DNA of 64,000 nt. It comes from Chrysoperla carnea. Lineage: Eukaryota; Arthropoda; Insecta; Neuroptera; Chrysopidae. The stretch is taken from the NCBI RefSeq assembly GCF_905475395.1, contig NC_058338.1, forward strand, positions 10,306,935 to 10,370,934, written 5' to 3'. Shown here in pieces: positions 49,088-60,559 of the stretch (position 1 is the first letter of the stretch; every line of letters begins with the position of its first letter). Under the pieces are notes generated by a model that made no database searches, had not been told where the DNA came from, and saw only the letters and a program-made list of their open reading frames with translations. The translations under genes were made by a program, and so were the position numbers.

Positions 49088-51891
49088 ATGGGTAAGAAAT
49101 GAATTGAAAATATTTCTAAAAATATATTTTTAAATGTGAATATCTGCAGGTCGAACTTTGCCTGTTCCAGTTCCGTGTCGTGTATGTGGTGATAAATCAT
49201 TTGGGAAACATTATGGAATTTATTGTTGTGATGGTTGTTCGTGTTTTTTCAAACGGAGTGTTCGAAAAAATATTATTTATACATGTATAGGTAAAATAAT
49301 TAGATTCAATGAATTTTACACTCCCCCCCCCTTATCCAAGCAAGAAGCAATATTTTTTTCGTTAAATTTCCAAGGCCAAGTTCCTTGGTTAGCATGTAGA
49401 AACTAGGAGGGTTGTCGCAACACTTCAATACATTTTATAGCTTTACATTCTCGAAATTTTAAATGTATACCTAAAGAGAATTAAGCCATGTTTTCTGTAT
49501 TTCGTAGCTGGTAAAGGAAATTGTATAATTGATAAAGCACGTCGAAATTGGTGTCCATATTGTCGTTTAAAACGATGTTTTCAAGTACGAATGAATGCAG
49601 CAGGTATTCAAAAATAACTACAAAATTTAATAGGACATTTAATATTAAACTCAAAAAAAAATTGTTTAAGCTGTTCAACAAGAACGAGGTCCAAGAAAAA
49701 CAAAAACTACATCGTTAATTTCCAACGCTACTTATAATCACAGTGATATTTATAATCCAAACTTTAGTCAAATAAGTAATATACTTGGATCTAACTCCAC
49801 GGAACAGTTACATTTAAATGGTAAGTTTTAGTAGTTTTATTATATCTAATTCATTTAAAATTTCAATTTCCAAATCTTTTTCGTCATCATTGAGTTCGAG
49901 TAAAATCAGCAATGAGTTCGGGCAAAAGAAAAATCAAAACAAATTTCAAAAATTCGTAATATAAGTGATCAGGAATTACATTGAAGTGATGACTAATATC
50001 AAGGGGATGTAGCTCAGTGGTAGAGCGTTCGCTTTGCATGTGAAAGGCCCGGGGTTCGATCCCCCGCATCTCCAAATACTTTTTACTTTCTTCTAAGATA
50101 TTTTTAAATTATTTTAAACGTTCGTTAAATGAGTGATCAACAATAAGCTTCACCAATTGATATAACAAGGGGATGTAGCTCAGTGGTAGAGCGTTCGCTT
50201 TGCATGTGAAAGGCCCGGGGTTCGATCCCCCGCATCTCCAAATATTTTTACATTCTTTTAAGATATTTTAAAATTATTTCAAACATTGCTTAGATGAACG
50301 ATCAACAATAAGCTTCACCAATTGAAATATCAAGGGGATGTAGCTCAGTGGTAGAGCGTTCGCTTTGCATGTGAAAGGCCCGGGGTTCGATCCCCCGCAT
50401 CTCCAAATTTTTTTACATTCCTTTAAGATAGTTTAAACTTATTTCAAACATTCATGGCATTTCAGATGGAATTCAATATGAATTGGCTGCACAAATTTTA
50501 TTAATTACGATTAAACAGGCCAGACAAAATCACCTATTCAACGGAGTTTGTAAAACACGTCAAGATATAATTTTAGCTAATGTTTGGCCAGCATTGTTTA
50601 TATTACATGCAGCATATTGGCCATTAAACGTTTCTGAAATATTGTACTCCGCTGTAATAGTGCATGATATTCAATATCAACATATCAGGAAATCGATTGA
50701 AATATGTCAAAAATTACATTTAAACACTACTGAAATTTTATTATTGGAAACATTGATTCTGTGTCGTAGAGGTAAGATATTTACATATTTTATTTAAAAT
50801 CTGATTATAATCGTGAAAGTTTGGATGAATGGTTGGATGAATGTTTGTTACTCAATCACGCCAGAACGGCTTAACGGGTCTGGATGAAATTTGGCACAGA
50901 GATAGATTATAGTTTTGAATAGCACATAGGCTATATCCGAGTAAAATAAATGGTTCACGTGTGATAATTTGTTTTAATTTTTCATAGAACAAAAATTCGG
51001 CATGATTTTTTGCATAGGTCGTGGTAGTTTAGGGGTCAGAAAATGACATAGGCTAATTTTTATCCCGGAAAAATTCACGGTTCCTATGAGATAGCATGCA
51101 GAAATCGTTTTTTAAAAGGTTTTGTTAAAGTTCGTATATAAATCAATCAATCTATCTATATTATACACATAAAATGCTTTGTCCTGAATGACTGGCTGAG
51201 TGACGAACTGACGGATCAACGCACAGCAGCCAAAACCGCTGATCATAGAGATCCGCAACTTGGAAGGTGTGTTCTCTGTGTGACATCGTAAGCATCTGAT
51301 AAGAAAGGAAAAATTCATTCAAATACGATAAAATTTGACCGAAATATAAAAAAAAAATGTTTTTGAATCTTTATGGCCATGACTTTTGATCATTCTCTAT
51401 GTCGCTATATCTATGGCCGATTCTCATTCGAAGTCCAGAGATGTATTGTGTCACCCAAAAGAAAGACTCCGTAACCGCGCTTAAACCTTTGTTTTGAAGC
51501 ATTTACGGCGTTTAGAAAAGTTCAGTATTTTCCCTATTCAAGAAGGTATTCGTCCGTTATTTCGTGATTTATTGCTGAATTAGTCACATTATGAAACAAA
51601 GTAAATTCTATAAGTTTATCAAATAACGATTAAACAATATTACACTAATAATATTTTTTAATTTCAGAATTGGCAGAAACTCCAACTGAAGATAAACACT
51701 TTCAAACTATTCAAGATACAACTTTATTAAATTACAATCAAAAATTTATATACTCAAAAACAAGATTAAACAGTTTACTATTACTAATATCCGTATTATT
51801 TTTACAAAGCAATCGAGTTCACTTAAATGAAATGCTATTTAAACCAATTGTTGGTAATGTTAATATTGAAACAATAATATCTGCTTTATAA
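49088..51891 (+). CDS. Hr83: Hr83-like nuclear receptor (NR2E5/NR2E6 class)
   Basis: Ligand-activated-type transcription factor of the tailless/PNR group, nuclear; no ligand is known to me. Exons 49088-49091, 49150-49290, 49508-49603, 49671-49820, 50466-50771, 51668-51891 sum to 921 nt, 306 codons plus stop, with phase kept throughout. Start: ATGG before GTAAGA, a 58-nt intron, then [14 protein letters not shown], giving M-G-R-T-L-P. DNA-binding domain: C11/C14/C28/C31 and C47/C54/C64/C67, P-box [10 protein letters not shown], then [15 protein letters not shown] and [10 protein letters not shown]. The CSCFF and RRNWCPYC residues separate it from tailless, dissatisfaction and unfulfilled. The ligand-binding domain (about 131-306) keeps the helix 3-5 signature ([20 protein letters not shown]) and a [17 protein letters not shown] end, but is short. 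Intron 4 holds three tRNA genes; intron 5 holds repeat families H and I. Confidence 0.85.
50003..50074 (+). tRNA. tRNA-Ala (TGC), copy 1
   Basis: 72 nt. Anticodon TGC at 50035-50037 in loop TTTGCAT. The acceptor stem GGGGATG/CATCTCC contains the G3-U70 wobble pair that identifies tRNA-Ala, with A73 as discriminator. A box TAGCTCAGTGG and B box GGTTCGATCCC are present; a TTTTT terminator follows at 50080. CCA is not encoded. It sits in intron 4 of the nuclear receptor, same strand. Confidence 0.97.
50169..50240 (+). tRNA. tRNA-Ala (TGC), copy 2
   Basis: Sequence identical to copy 1 over 72 nt, starting 166 bp after it. T-run terminator at 50245-50249. The spacer resembles the other spacers, so the units arose by tandem duplication. 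Confidence 0.97.
50334..50405 (+). tRNA. tRNA-Ala (TGC), copy 3
   Basis: Sequence identical to copies 1 and 2, starting 165 bp after copy 2, with a seven-T terminator. It ends 60 bp before the splice acceptor of the receptor's fifth exon, and the duplicated spacer runs up almost to that acceptor. Confidence 0.97.
50815..51110 (+). repeat. Repeat family H module in receptor intron 5
   Basis: It begins AATCGTGAAAGTTTGGATGA, followed by GGATGAATG repeats, then a block with CTGGATGAAATTTGGCACAG. This order is typical of a widespread insect transposable element tail. It is non-coding. A shorter relative lies at 48186. Confidence 0.55.
51150..51300 (+). repeat. Repeat family I module in receptor intron 5
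   Basis: TCTATATTATACACATAAAA, then GAATGACTGGCTGAGTGACG, and GATCAACGCACAGCAGCCAA followed by CCGCTGATC. Relatives with GATCGATCAACGCA lie near 7440 and 54010. It is non-coding. Confidence 0.5.
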
Positions 51892-51911
51892 AAAAAAATA
51901 TGAAAAAAATT

Positions 51912-51983
51912 TGGAGATGCGGGGGATCGAACCCCGGGCCTTTCACATGCAAAGCGAACGCTCTACCACTGAGCTACATCCCC
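51912..51983 (-). tRNA. tRNA-Ala (TGC), copy 4, reverse strand
   Basis: The reverse complement is identical to the three intronic genes: 72 nt, TGC anticodon, G3-U70. On the - strand a run of seven T follows within 10 nt. It starts 20 bp beyond the nuclear receptor stop codon, so it must be antisense to that gene's 3' UTR or lie within its terminator region. Confidence 0.97.
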
Positions 51984-52452
51984 GATGTTATTTACAAGTT
52001 CTGTTATATCATTATATTCCAGTATAAAATTCCTGTATTCCAGTTTTACCTGATGTATAGTTAATTAATTAAACTACTTAACATATTTTAACCATCAATT
52101 AAAATAGAAAATGATTTTATATGGCTTTCTCTTATCTTTCACAAAGTTTTTGTAGTTTTTTGTAAAGAAATGATCACAAAGTTTTTGATTCAAATAAACG
52201 GATAATATAAAATAGTAATCTTATTACCTTCATTAATATTCATTTTTCTAAATTTTTATGAAAAACTAATAATTTTTTTTTTTTAAATTAAAGAATACTT
52301 ATATAATTTGATACTAGTTGACAGCACTTACTTTCAAGCTGTCAAATTGGTAATTCAAATTTAAAAGCTAGATAGCGTAGCGAAACAAATTTTGATGATT
52401 AGACGTATACATTAGTTTAATCTAAGTAAAAAATTAATTTTATAAATTAAAA
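51984..52452. other. Intergenic stretch, receptor to SDF2
   Basis: AT-rich with no extra gene. It must hold the 5' flank and promoter of SDF2, but I cannot point to a core promoter element. Confidence 0.5.
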
Positions 52453-53525
52453 ATGATTAATATAAATAATAGTTTGTTAAGAAATAGCGTCTTATTAATT
52501 TTTTTCTTAAATATCAATTGCTGGAGCACAAATGTTAATGGTAAGTTAGTAATTTCAAGTTATTCTTTTTAAATTCACATTATAATGAACACTAGATGAC
52601 ACGCGATTGGTCCACGATTCCTTTTTAAATTTTTATTCTTGCGTTATAATATTCCAATAAATTTTTACAGAATCTTTTATTCGATAATATGGTTAAAAAA
52701 ACATTATTTGAAACCTAAGTATAATGTATCGTTTATGACCTTTTAGGGTACTATACGATAAATTTTCGTCGGGGGGCGGTATTAATTAGAAAAAAATCGT
52801 TCTGGGAAGAACTAAACACTAATCTTGAATAATATATCATAGATTCGAATAATATGTTTAATAACGACGATTTTTATTTGATTGATATTTTTATACGTTT
52901 TTCCTAACCTCAAATTAAATGTTAATTATATTTTACAGCTGCAAAACAACGATATGTAACATGCGGCACTGTTCTAAAATTAATGAATTCCGATCTGCAA
53001 GTACGTTTACATTCACACGATGTAAAATATGGGACTGGTAGTGGTCAACAATCGGTAACAGGTACTGAATTGACAGAGGATGTAAACAGTCATTGGTTAG
53101 TAAAAGCAGGCACTGGTAAATTATGTAATCGTGGTGAACCAATTAAATGCGGTTCAATTATCCGCTTAGAACATTTAGCTACACATAAAAATTTACATTC
53201 ACATCGATTTGAGTCGCCTTTATCGGGGGGTCAAGAAATATCTTGTTACGGTAGCGGTGACGGAGAAGGTGATTCTGGAGACCACTGGGAACTAGTTTGT
53301 TCTGGTGATAAATGGCTACGAGATGAGAGTGTCATGTTAAAACATGTTGAGACTGATAAATATTTGTGTGCGACAGGACGAGCATTTGGCCGACCTATTA
53401 GTGGACAAATTGAGATTGCTGGAGTGTCCAGTTTACGAGGATCTGTTTATTGGAAAGCAGCTGAAGGATTATTTTTACATGCACCTGAGCCTGAATTATC
53501 ACATACTGTTCACACGGAATTATAA
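52453..53525 (+). CDS. SDF2: Stromal cell-derived factor 2 (MIR-domain ER protein)
   Basis: In animals SDF2 and SDF2L1 are ER-lumen partners of ERdj3-type chaperones in protein quality control (family knowledge). Exons 52453-52540 and 52939-53525 sum to 675 nt, 224 codons plus stop. Residues 1 to about 29 form a signal peptide with a hydrophobic LLIFFLN core; the mature part begins near AAKQRYVTCGTVLKL. Three MIR repeats span about 32-205, with RLHSHDVKYGTGSGQQSVTG, LHSHRFESPLSGGQE and YGRPISGQ-like (FGRPISGQIEIAG) family signatures, then YWKAAEGLFLH. It ends in HTEL, an ER-retrieval-like tetrapeptide. The length matches human SDF2 (about 211) well. The intron is phase 1 at the signal-peptide boundary. 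Confidence 0.95.
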
Positions 53526-54892
53526 ATATTTTAGGAGTTTTTTTTATTTATTTGTAATTGTATGAGTGATTTTTTTATCCATGGCGGTGCATGATAAAAT
53601 GGCGATTGATCTCGTTATGTTTCAAGTGCCGTCCTTGGCTATTGTTTTCGTAAATAAATTGCTAAGGGAATTGTAGTTAGAGCATTTTTTTAATTGTAAA
53701 TTAGTTTTATTTAAAACAAAAAATTTGTATGAATGTCTTGCATTTATTTCTAAAACACCTTTTGACTAATTGAGTTTTTTGTAAGAATTGGACACAAACA
53801 ATTTACATTGGAAGTTACGTATATGTAAATAATATTTAAAATAATAAACGGTAACTTATCAACCTCAAAAAAGTTTTCTCTTCCATTCATATTATCCATT
53901 ATTATAAAGTTACGTCTGCGTTATGTCCGTCCGTTTTGGCGATCCGCATGTCCATTTTCTAAGTATAAAGAAAATTATAAATCCTATATATATATAAAAG
54001 AAGAAACTGATCGATCAACGCATTGCTGAAACCACTGCCGGATCAACAGGCATGAAATTTTGTACACACTTAAGGAACTCTTTGCTAATTTGGTGGCGGA
54101 CTGCACACAAAATTAGCAAAGAGTAACATTCATAATAAGAGTAACAATGACTAGCTAATTCTTACTGATGATAACTACTTGGTAGTCGAAATACGTATTT
54201 ATAAAATACAAAAAACTGATCTAGGAAATTGGGGCAAAAATCGAAATTTAGTTCACTGTAAGTGCCTTACTCCAGGGGGCTTTTTGGACAACATTTTATG
54301 TACAGTAGAGTTGCCTATCTATTTATGTAATAATTTATAATCTGTGATTAAAGCGCCAGTATTTTGATAAAAACGTAGTCTTTATTTTGGTGTTTTATTT
54401 ATGCATTCTTATATAATTAAAAATATTATTTAAAGAAATTGGCTCCCTCTATATGATAAAATAAGAATACGTGTACTCGACTTAGAGTAAGTGTAAATTC
54501 AACTTGAACTAAATAATTTTTAGTTACTAATTTTGTAAGAGAAACTTCATTAAAATTAAAAAAATTCATTTTCATTTTTTCTAGCAATGTTTTCAATAAA
54601 CATTTTAGTTTTTCATATATCAAATATAACATTTGTTAAAACTTTTAAAGTATAATTTTAAATATTTTAAGGGAAAATGATAATGCCATCTATACACAAA
54701 CGAGTGAACTTCTATGCAATGACGGCTTACATTAGTTCATTTGTTCACCACTTTCAGCTACTTAAATGAGTTCAGTTGAACCCAAATCTTAGCTGACCAC
54801 CATTATTGTGTACTTGTGTGTGCTTGTTGTTGGCGTCTTTGACGCAAATTTGTGTAACATTTCCGAAAGAAAATTTTCATGATTTAACGAAA
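53526..54892. other. Intergenic stretch, SDF2 to the ZAD gene
   Basis: AATAAA signals at about 53653 and 53840 suit SDF2 polyadenylation. A family I relic is at 53985-54065, and a 15-bp hairpin (CTCTTTGCTAATTT against AAATTAGCAAAGAG) lies at about 54077-54121. No gene. Confidence 0.5.
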
Positions 54893-57800
54893 ATGTCACA
54901 AGTGGATCGTAAAGTAATTTTAAAATCCATGCGAATATGTCGTTTTTGCTTGACAGATCAGGAACCATTAACGAGTATTTATGAGAAAGATGTTCGTTCC
55001 AAAAATTTAATTCCATTACCGCTTCAAATAATGGCGTGTGTATCAATTGAGGTTTGTACTCATGATATCAATATTAATTAAAAATTTTCAATACATTTTT
55101 TTTATTCATAACAATTCTTAATTGTAATTTAGGATATTATTCAAAGCTTTAATAAGGATATTTCAATATGAAAATTGATATTTTAATGGCGATGACATTT
55201 TTGTGCTTTTCGTTTCAACTTACTATGCCACCTATTTAATGAACTTGTAAACTCTTGAACACCCAAAATATATTTTTCAATTTTTTTTAGGTATTTCAAA
55301 GTGATGGTATGCCTCAATTAATATGCAAAATATGCCGATTACAAACTAGTAGATCGTATAAATTCAAGACTCACTGCAAACAATCTGATGATGCTTTAAA
55401 ACTCTTCCTTGCTACTGGAAATTTTAAGAAACCAAATCTAACTATCAAGGAAGTTCTAGAGGTAAAAGTCTTTTTTTTTTTGTTTAAATCTATTTAGCCC
55501 CAAATTTCTATTTTTATATTAATACCGACTTTTGATCCAAAAAAGAAAAGTGAAAAGTCAATTTTTTTTTACATTTAACGACAGATGTCGCTTTTTTCTG
55601 ATTTACTGCATAAATCTACTTTTAAAAGTTAATTTATTGCTCAGGAATTGGTTCTCAATGCTTCAAAATACTTTCTGAAAACTGAAATAAACCTAAAAAT
55701 GTAATTTCTCTAATTTAGGATGTTGTACCATTTTACTAACGTTTATTTTATAAACACATTCTGGTATCTCTTATTCTGATAATAGATGTCTCTCATTTAA
55801 GAAAAACTAATTTTATATATTCCTACATGAAGTATAGTTATCTCTATCCGGGGACACACTGTATATTATTCAAGAGAAACAATTTTTTGTTAGAAAATGT
55901 GCTCTAGGAGAATTTATTTGTACATTAAGAGGTGTTCGAAGAATCCTTTTCATGACTATTAATTAAGAATTCTAGAAGAATTATTTTTATTCGATAGAAA
56001 ACTATTTTTTATTATATGTATATACTATAATTTTTTTAATAGATTAACTTTATTAACTAAATTTAGCTTGATGAAGAAGAACCCGAAGATCCATTGAAAT
56101 TAACAGAAGAATCGCCAAAACCTCAAGGTCCCCCAGCAAAACGAGCCAAACCAAATTCTTCAACAACACAAAAATCTGAAAATGTTGAAAGACATCAAGC
56201 AACTCAACGAGAAAAATCAATTCAAGAAGAAATTCAAATGGAAGAAGGGGAAATTTATCAGGAAGATTACAGTAATGAAAATGCTACGAAAATGGAAGAC
56301 GTTGAAGAATTGGAAGACTTGCAAGATGAAGAAAACGAAAATTATGAATTTGAAGGTACCGTGGAAGAATCGGTGGATTCCAGAGGAGAAGTTACAAATA
56401 TCACTCCAAATTTAAGCGTATATGCCTGCACAAAATGTGATCGATCATTTCCATTACAACAGCTATTAGAAATTCATATGCGGAATCATGGACGTGAACG
56501 AAAATTTAGTTGCCGTCGTTGTAATAAACTATTCTTTTCGAAATACGATTTGGCTAAACATACAGCTGTGCATACCGGAGAAAAGCCATACCAATGTGTG
56601 GCATGCTTGAAAACATTCGCTCGTCCAACATTGTTACATCGTCATGAAAAAATTCATGTTGAAATCCCCAAATATTTATGTACAACATGTGACCGAACAT
56701 TTTTAGCATTAGAAGAGCTTGAACGTCATGAACAAATCCATAAAAAGGCGAGACCCTACAGTTGTGACAAATGTGATAAAAGTTTCGCATTCAAACAAGG
56801 TTTAGAACGACATCAAGAAACACATCGCACGGATAAACCACACAAATGTAATTATTGTACAGAAAGTTTTGATACACCAGCAAAATTAGCTCGGCATGTT
56901 ACCACACACGCGGGTATACGTCCTTATCCATGTAAATATTGTCACCGTACATTTTTATTAAGCCATCATTTAACGAGACATTTACGGGGACATTACGCAA
57001 ATCCACAGCAAACATCTAGTAAACCCCAGTATAATTACAAATGCAGTGAATGCACGATGCAATATAAACGAAAAGATGGTCTTATTGGACACTCCACAAT
57101 TCATTCAATGGTTTCCCTTAAATGTATATTTTGTTTTAAACAATTCGACGATTTAAAATTAGTTCGGGAACATGTAAAATCCCATATGTACGGTAACATT
57201 TATCCGTGTGAAAAATGTAATTACCTTTTTATTACCGCTAAACATCTAGAAGATCACGAACAAAATCAATGTGTTGGTAATTTAGATAAGGAAGAAGAAG
57301 AATTTGAGCTATTTGAAGCGACTAATGCGAATAATGATTCCATAAACATTTTTACTGATCCAGAAAATTCGATCAATGATGAAGAAGATAATACGCAAGA
57401 TGGTAAATCTGAAGCAGATGAAGCTAAAATGAATACATCTGAGCAAGATAATTCAGTGCGACGTTCTTCACGACCTACAAAAATCAAAGACTATGCTCAA
57501 TTTATCAAAGATGAACTTGGCTCGGAATCCGAACATGATAGCAACGCGGAAAACGATGATTTATATGAAGAAGATGAAAATACTCAACAGAAGAAAGTAC
57601 CTAAAAAAGTTGAAGACACGATTAAACCAATAATAAAACCTGATGGTACGAAAACTTATGCCAGCAAAGGCCAAAAGAAACAAACTGCTAGTGCAACCAT
57701 AGTCAAACCAACTGAAACACCTCAACCAACTGCAGCTCCAACTCCTTCGGTAAGTATTGATTTACCTCAAGAAAAATGGACAAAAGGTGAAATTATGGAG

Positions 57801-58232
57801 ATGAAAATTGGTGAGAAAATTGTGAAAGTTCAAAAAGTTTTGATGTCAAAAGCCGAAGTTGAAGAAATGGCTCGACAGGGTAAAATTAAGATGAAAGGTG
57901 GAGCTATGTTATTAAAACAACCGATAAAGAAATCGGCAATCGATGGCACAAAATTAAAGTCACCGATAGCAGCATCTACGCCATTACCGAAAATTAAGAA
58001 AAATATCACTGCAAATAAGAAAGACGAGAATGAAACGACACCAAAGAAATCTACTCCGTCAATAGAAAGTAACGAAATAAAAAAATCAGTTCGTACTTAT
58101 GGTACGAAAAAAGTTAGTACTACTACCCCAGTCAAAATAAAAGAGGAACAACTACAGGCAGTATCAGAAGAAACTGGTGAGAAGACAACGGCAGATGTAC
58201 CGGAAGATACATCCCAGATAAATGTAAAGTAA
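54893..58232 (+). CDS. ZAD and ten-finger C2H2 zinc-finger protein
   Basis: Probable sequence-specific DNA-binding nuclear protein; the orthologue is not recognised. Exons 54893-55051, 55291-55461, 56067-58232 sum to 2,496 nt, 831 codons plus stop, all junctions phase 0. Start: first ATG before the ZAD, in a good AACGAAAATG context. ZAD at about 14-93 with C16, C19, C65 and C68 (CRFC ... CKIC), a dimerisation domain of insect zinc-finger proteins. An acidic linker (about 160-215) follows. Ten fingers at about 229-512: nine C2H2 and a last C2HC (HEQNQC). Only one classic TGEKPY linker, between fingers 2 and 3. Then an acidic region, a RRSSRPTKIKDY block, and a Lys-rich tail containing a compact IGEKIVKVQKVLMSKAEVEE segment (about 690). 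Confidence 0.9.
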
Positions 58233-59343
58233 TTTTACAAAATTTGTAATTTTATTTTGTTTATATAAGTCATTAAACGTAGCGTTAATGCCTTCTGATC
58301 AGTAAAGAGTTGTGTACAAAAATTGGCGGAGTATTGATTCCAAGAGTATTTTTGAATTAAATTATGAAAGTTACAACTCACAAGAGCTACGCTCTCAATT
58401 CGAATAAAAATGTTCGTTTCTCGAATAGACGGTTCGAAAAAAGCACAATTTATTAATATTCGTTAGTTTATACTGTACAGGGTGTTCGAAATTACTACTC
58501 TAAATTTTAAAATGTGAAAAATGTCTAAAATTGGAGAATGATACTCGGAACTACTCGGATGAGTATACAAAAATGACTCAATCAATACTTTTTCTTAACT
58601 CTTTCAAATAAAAGATACAAAGAGTTACATAATTACTTAATAAACATCTAACGAACCGGATACAAACTTTTCGCAGACTGAAGGTTGCCCACCGTTGACC
58701 AAAAACATAAAAATATATCGGAAAGATAAAACTAGACTGGCAATGATGTTATTAAGAGGAGATAGTGAGTAGATGATCAATTGGAGCGTGCTAGTGCTAT
58801 TTTTGTTCGAAATAACGTGTTTTCGATAACCCAATGGATTTACCACTAGTACAAAATGATGCGCAAAATGTTAAAGCCTATAACTCCGTTGTTTTGGTGT
58901 AAACTATAACTTTCATTTTGATTTATCACGAATAAAAATTTGGGGAAGTCATTTTTTCACATCTTGTACATGGCCTGTATTGAATTATTAAATGTTATTT
59001 AAATCCTTTGATTTATTTTGATGCCTTATATGTGCCAGATTTGATCCCTTATAATAAATATTATTAAAATATTTACAATGTTTATAATTATTACAATACA
59101 ATTTTTTTTAAATAAATGATTTAATTATGATTATTATTTAATAAATGTTATGGTCAATATTTTGATTTTTAATTGCAATTCACATTAATATAATTTGTAA
59201 AAACGTTTATAAAAATATATGAATACATGTATGGTAATAAAATTAATAACTATTCTTTATCTTTGTTTTCCCTATTTGCCTAAATTCCATGGAAAGACCG
59301 TGTTAATAAAGCAATCGTTTGTTCTTCATGTAAGTAAAGAAAG
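58233..59343. other. Intergenic stretch, ZAD gene to the tRNA synthetase
   Basis: It probably starts with the ZAD gene 3' UTR. A candidate repeat spans about 58475-58985: its left end TACAGGGTGTTCGAAATT is a common transposon terminus, and the right end GGCCTGTATTG is weakly complementary. No gene. Confidence 0.4.
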
Positions 59344-59392
59344 CCACACACACATAACTGATATTCCCATAATATCAGTTATGTGTGTGTGG
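59344..59392. repeat. Perfect 22-bp-stem hairpin
   Basis: Arms 59344-59365 and 59371-59392 are exact reverse complements (core ACACACATAACTGATATT) around the 5-nt loop CCCAT. It lies about 90 bp beyond the 3' side of a LINE fragment on the - strand. Function unknown. Confidence 0.75.
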
Positions 59393-59483
59393 TTAGGTTA
59401 GAGTGATTGTTCTGGGGTGGGACACACTTAAACCATAGGGTCCGTTGTGATACCGCGTAAATGAGTTGGTCCATCCCCGGCCA

Positions 59484-59760
59484 CTACTCCATGAACCATT
59501 TGAAGCTGTTTAAGAACGGAAGGAGGGCTTTGACGTCTACTGACTTTAGGTCGGAGAGGTCGTCAAAGAGAGGCTGGCTCAAGTAAGTCCATCTCCTCAT
59601 GCCCAGCCAGTGTCCTGTGATAGTCGTAACAACTTTGCGAACAGAGGCCCTTGGAAGTGATATGAGAACTTCGGAACACCTACGATTGTACTCAGACCAT
59701 ATCTGTCTTGTAGTACCACAAGCACGTTCTTCACTTCCCATATAATACAGACTATACAAT
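59484..59760 (-). mobile_element. Non-LTR retrotransposon C-terminal fragment with internal deletion
   Basis: On the - strand, CGTTRQIWSEYNRRCSEVLI then SVRKVVTTITGHWLGMRRWT, and FDDLSDLKSVDVKALLPFLN to the stop. The ITGHWLG...R motif and the hydrophobic tail are the post-RNase H end of LINE polyproteins. The cysteine cluster that normally lies between these blocks is missing: LGMRR is joined directly to RRWTYL-type sequence, without a frame change. Confidence 0.75.
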
Positions 59761-59762
59761 TT

Positions 59763-60130
59763 GAGCCCTCACGGGTAAACAGTGATGTCTTGCGAAAAAA
59801 TGTCTCAAACAAAAGCTGTTCATTTTTTAAGGAACATTTTTTACTTTTAAACTATCTCTAACGATTTACAAGACCCAATTGACCTATGTTGCTCATTTAC
59901 GAATTCGGCCTCACTTTTTAATTTCTGAACACGCTATAAAAATTTCAACTGGATATATTTCTTCGTTTCTGAGCTATCCTGTTGAGAGACAGACGGGCGG
60001 ACAACCGAAAATGTACTAATTAGGCGTTTTCATGAACTCTTATACTAAATAATTGTTCGTAGCATCAATATTTTTTAACGTTACAAACTTGGGACTAAAC
60101 TTAATACCTTAATTGAACTATGGTAAAAAA
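59763..60130 (+). repeat. Repeat family A copy, 5'-truncated
   Basis: It starts inside the family at CCTCACGGGTAAACAGTGAT and ends CTATGGTAAAAAA. It directly abuts the 5' side of the LINE fragment, so one may have inserted into or next to the other. Confidence 0.7.
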
Positions 60131-60559
60131 ATATTTTTATGTAATATCGTTTCTACCTACCATCACTACACACCCAACGGATATATTGCTACCTTAATAC
60201 CACAACAAATAAGTCCATATATTATTAATTTGGGATCAAAATAGACAGTCCTCTAACGAGTAATTTTTACCTTTTTTTTGCCACACTATTTTGTTAAAGC
60301 CTGCGTTTAAGTATGACGTTTTGAGAAAGAATTACTTTTTCTTTATTACTTTTTAATAGCTTTATAGCGAACTTTTTTCCAGTTTTAGATTTGTCTCTGC
60401 TAAGATTCTAAGAGCTGCAGGTTTAAGAATTTATAAATTAAAGTACACCTAAATCTATCGTATATCGTTATGATTATAAACCATGTGATGAAACGTGAAT
60501 AAAAATGTTCGTTTTATACCGTTTTGTAATTCGTTTTAATTAAATATAATAATTCAAAA
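60131..60559. other. Upstream region of the mitochondrial ValRS gene
   Basis: AT-rich, with no repeat copy or gene. It should contain the promoter, but no TATA or other element stands out convincingly. Confidence 0.45.

Noticed and set aside
54806-54892. Upstream extension of the ZAD protein N-terminus
   Set aside because: The frame is open but has no ATG before 54893, and the extension is unlike ZAD proteins.
59763-60130. Possible 5' exon or promoter element of the ValRS gene
   Set aside because: It is a truncated copy of repeat family A found at several other loci.
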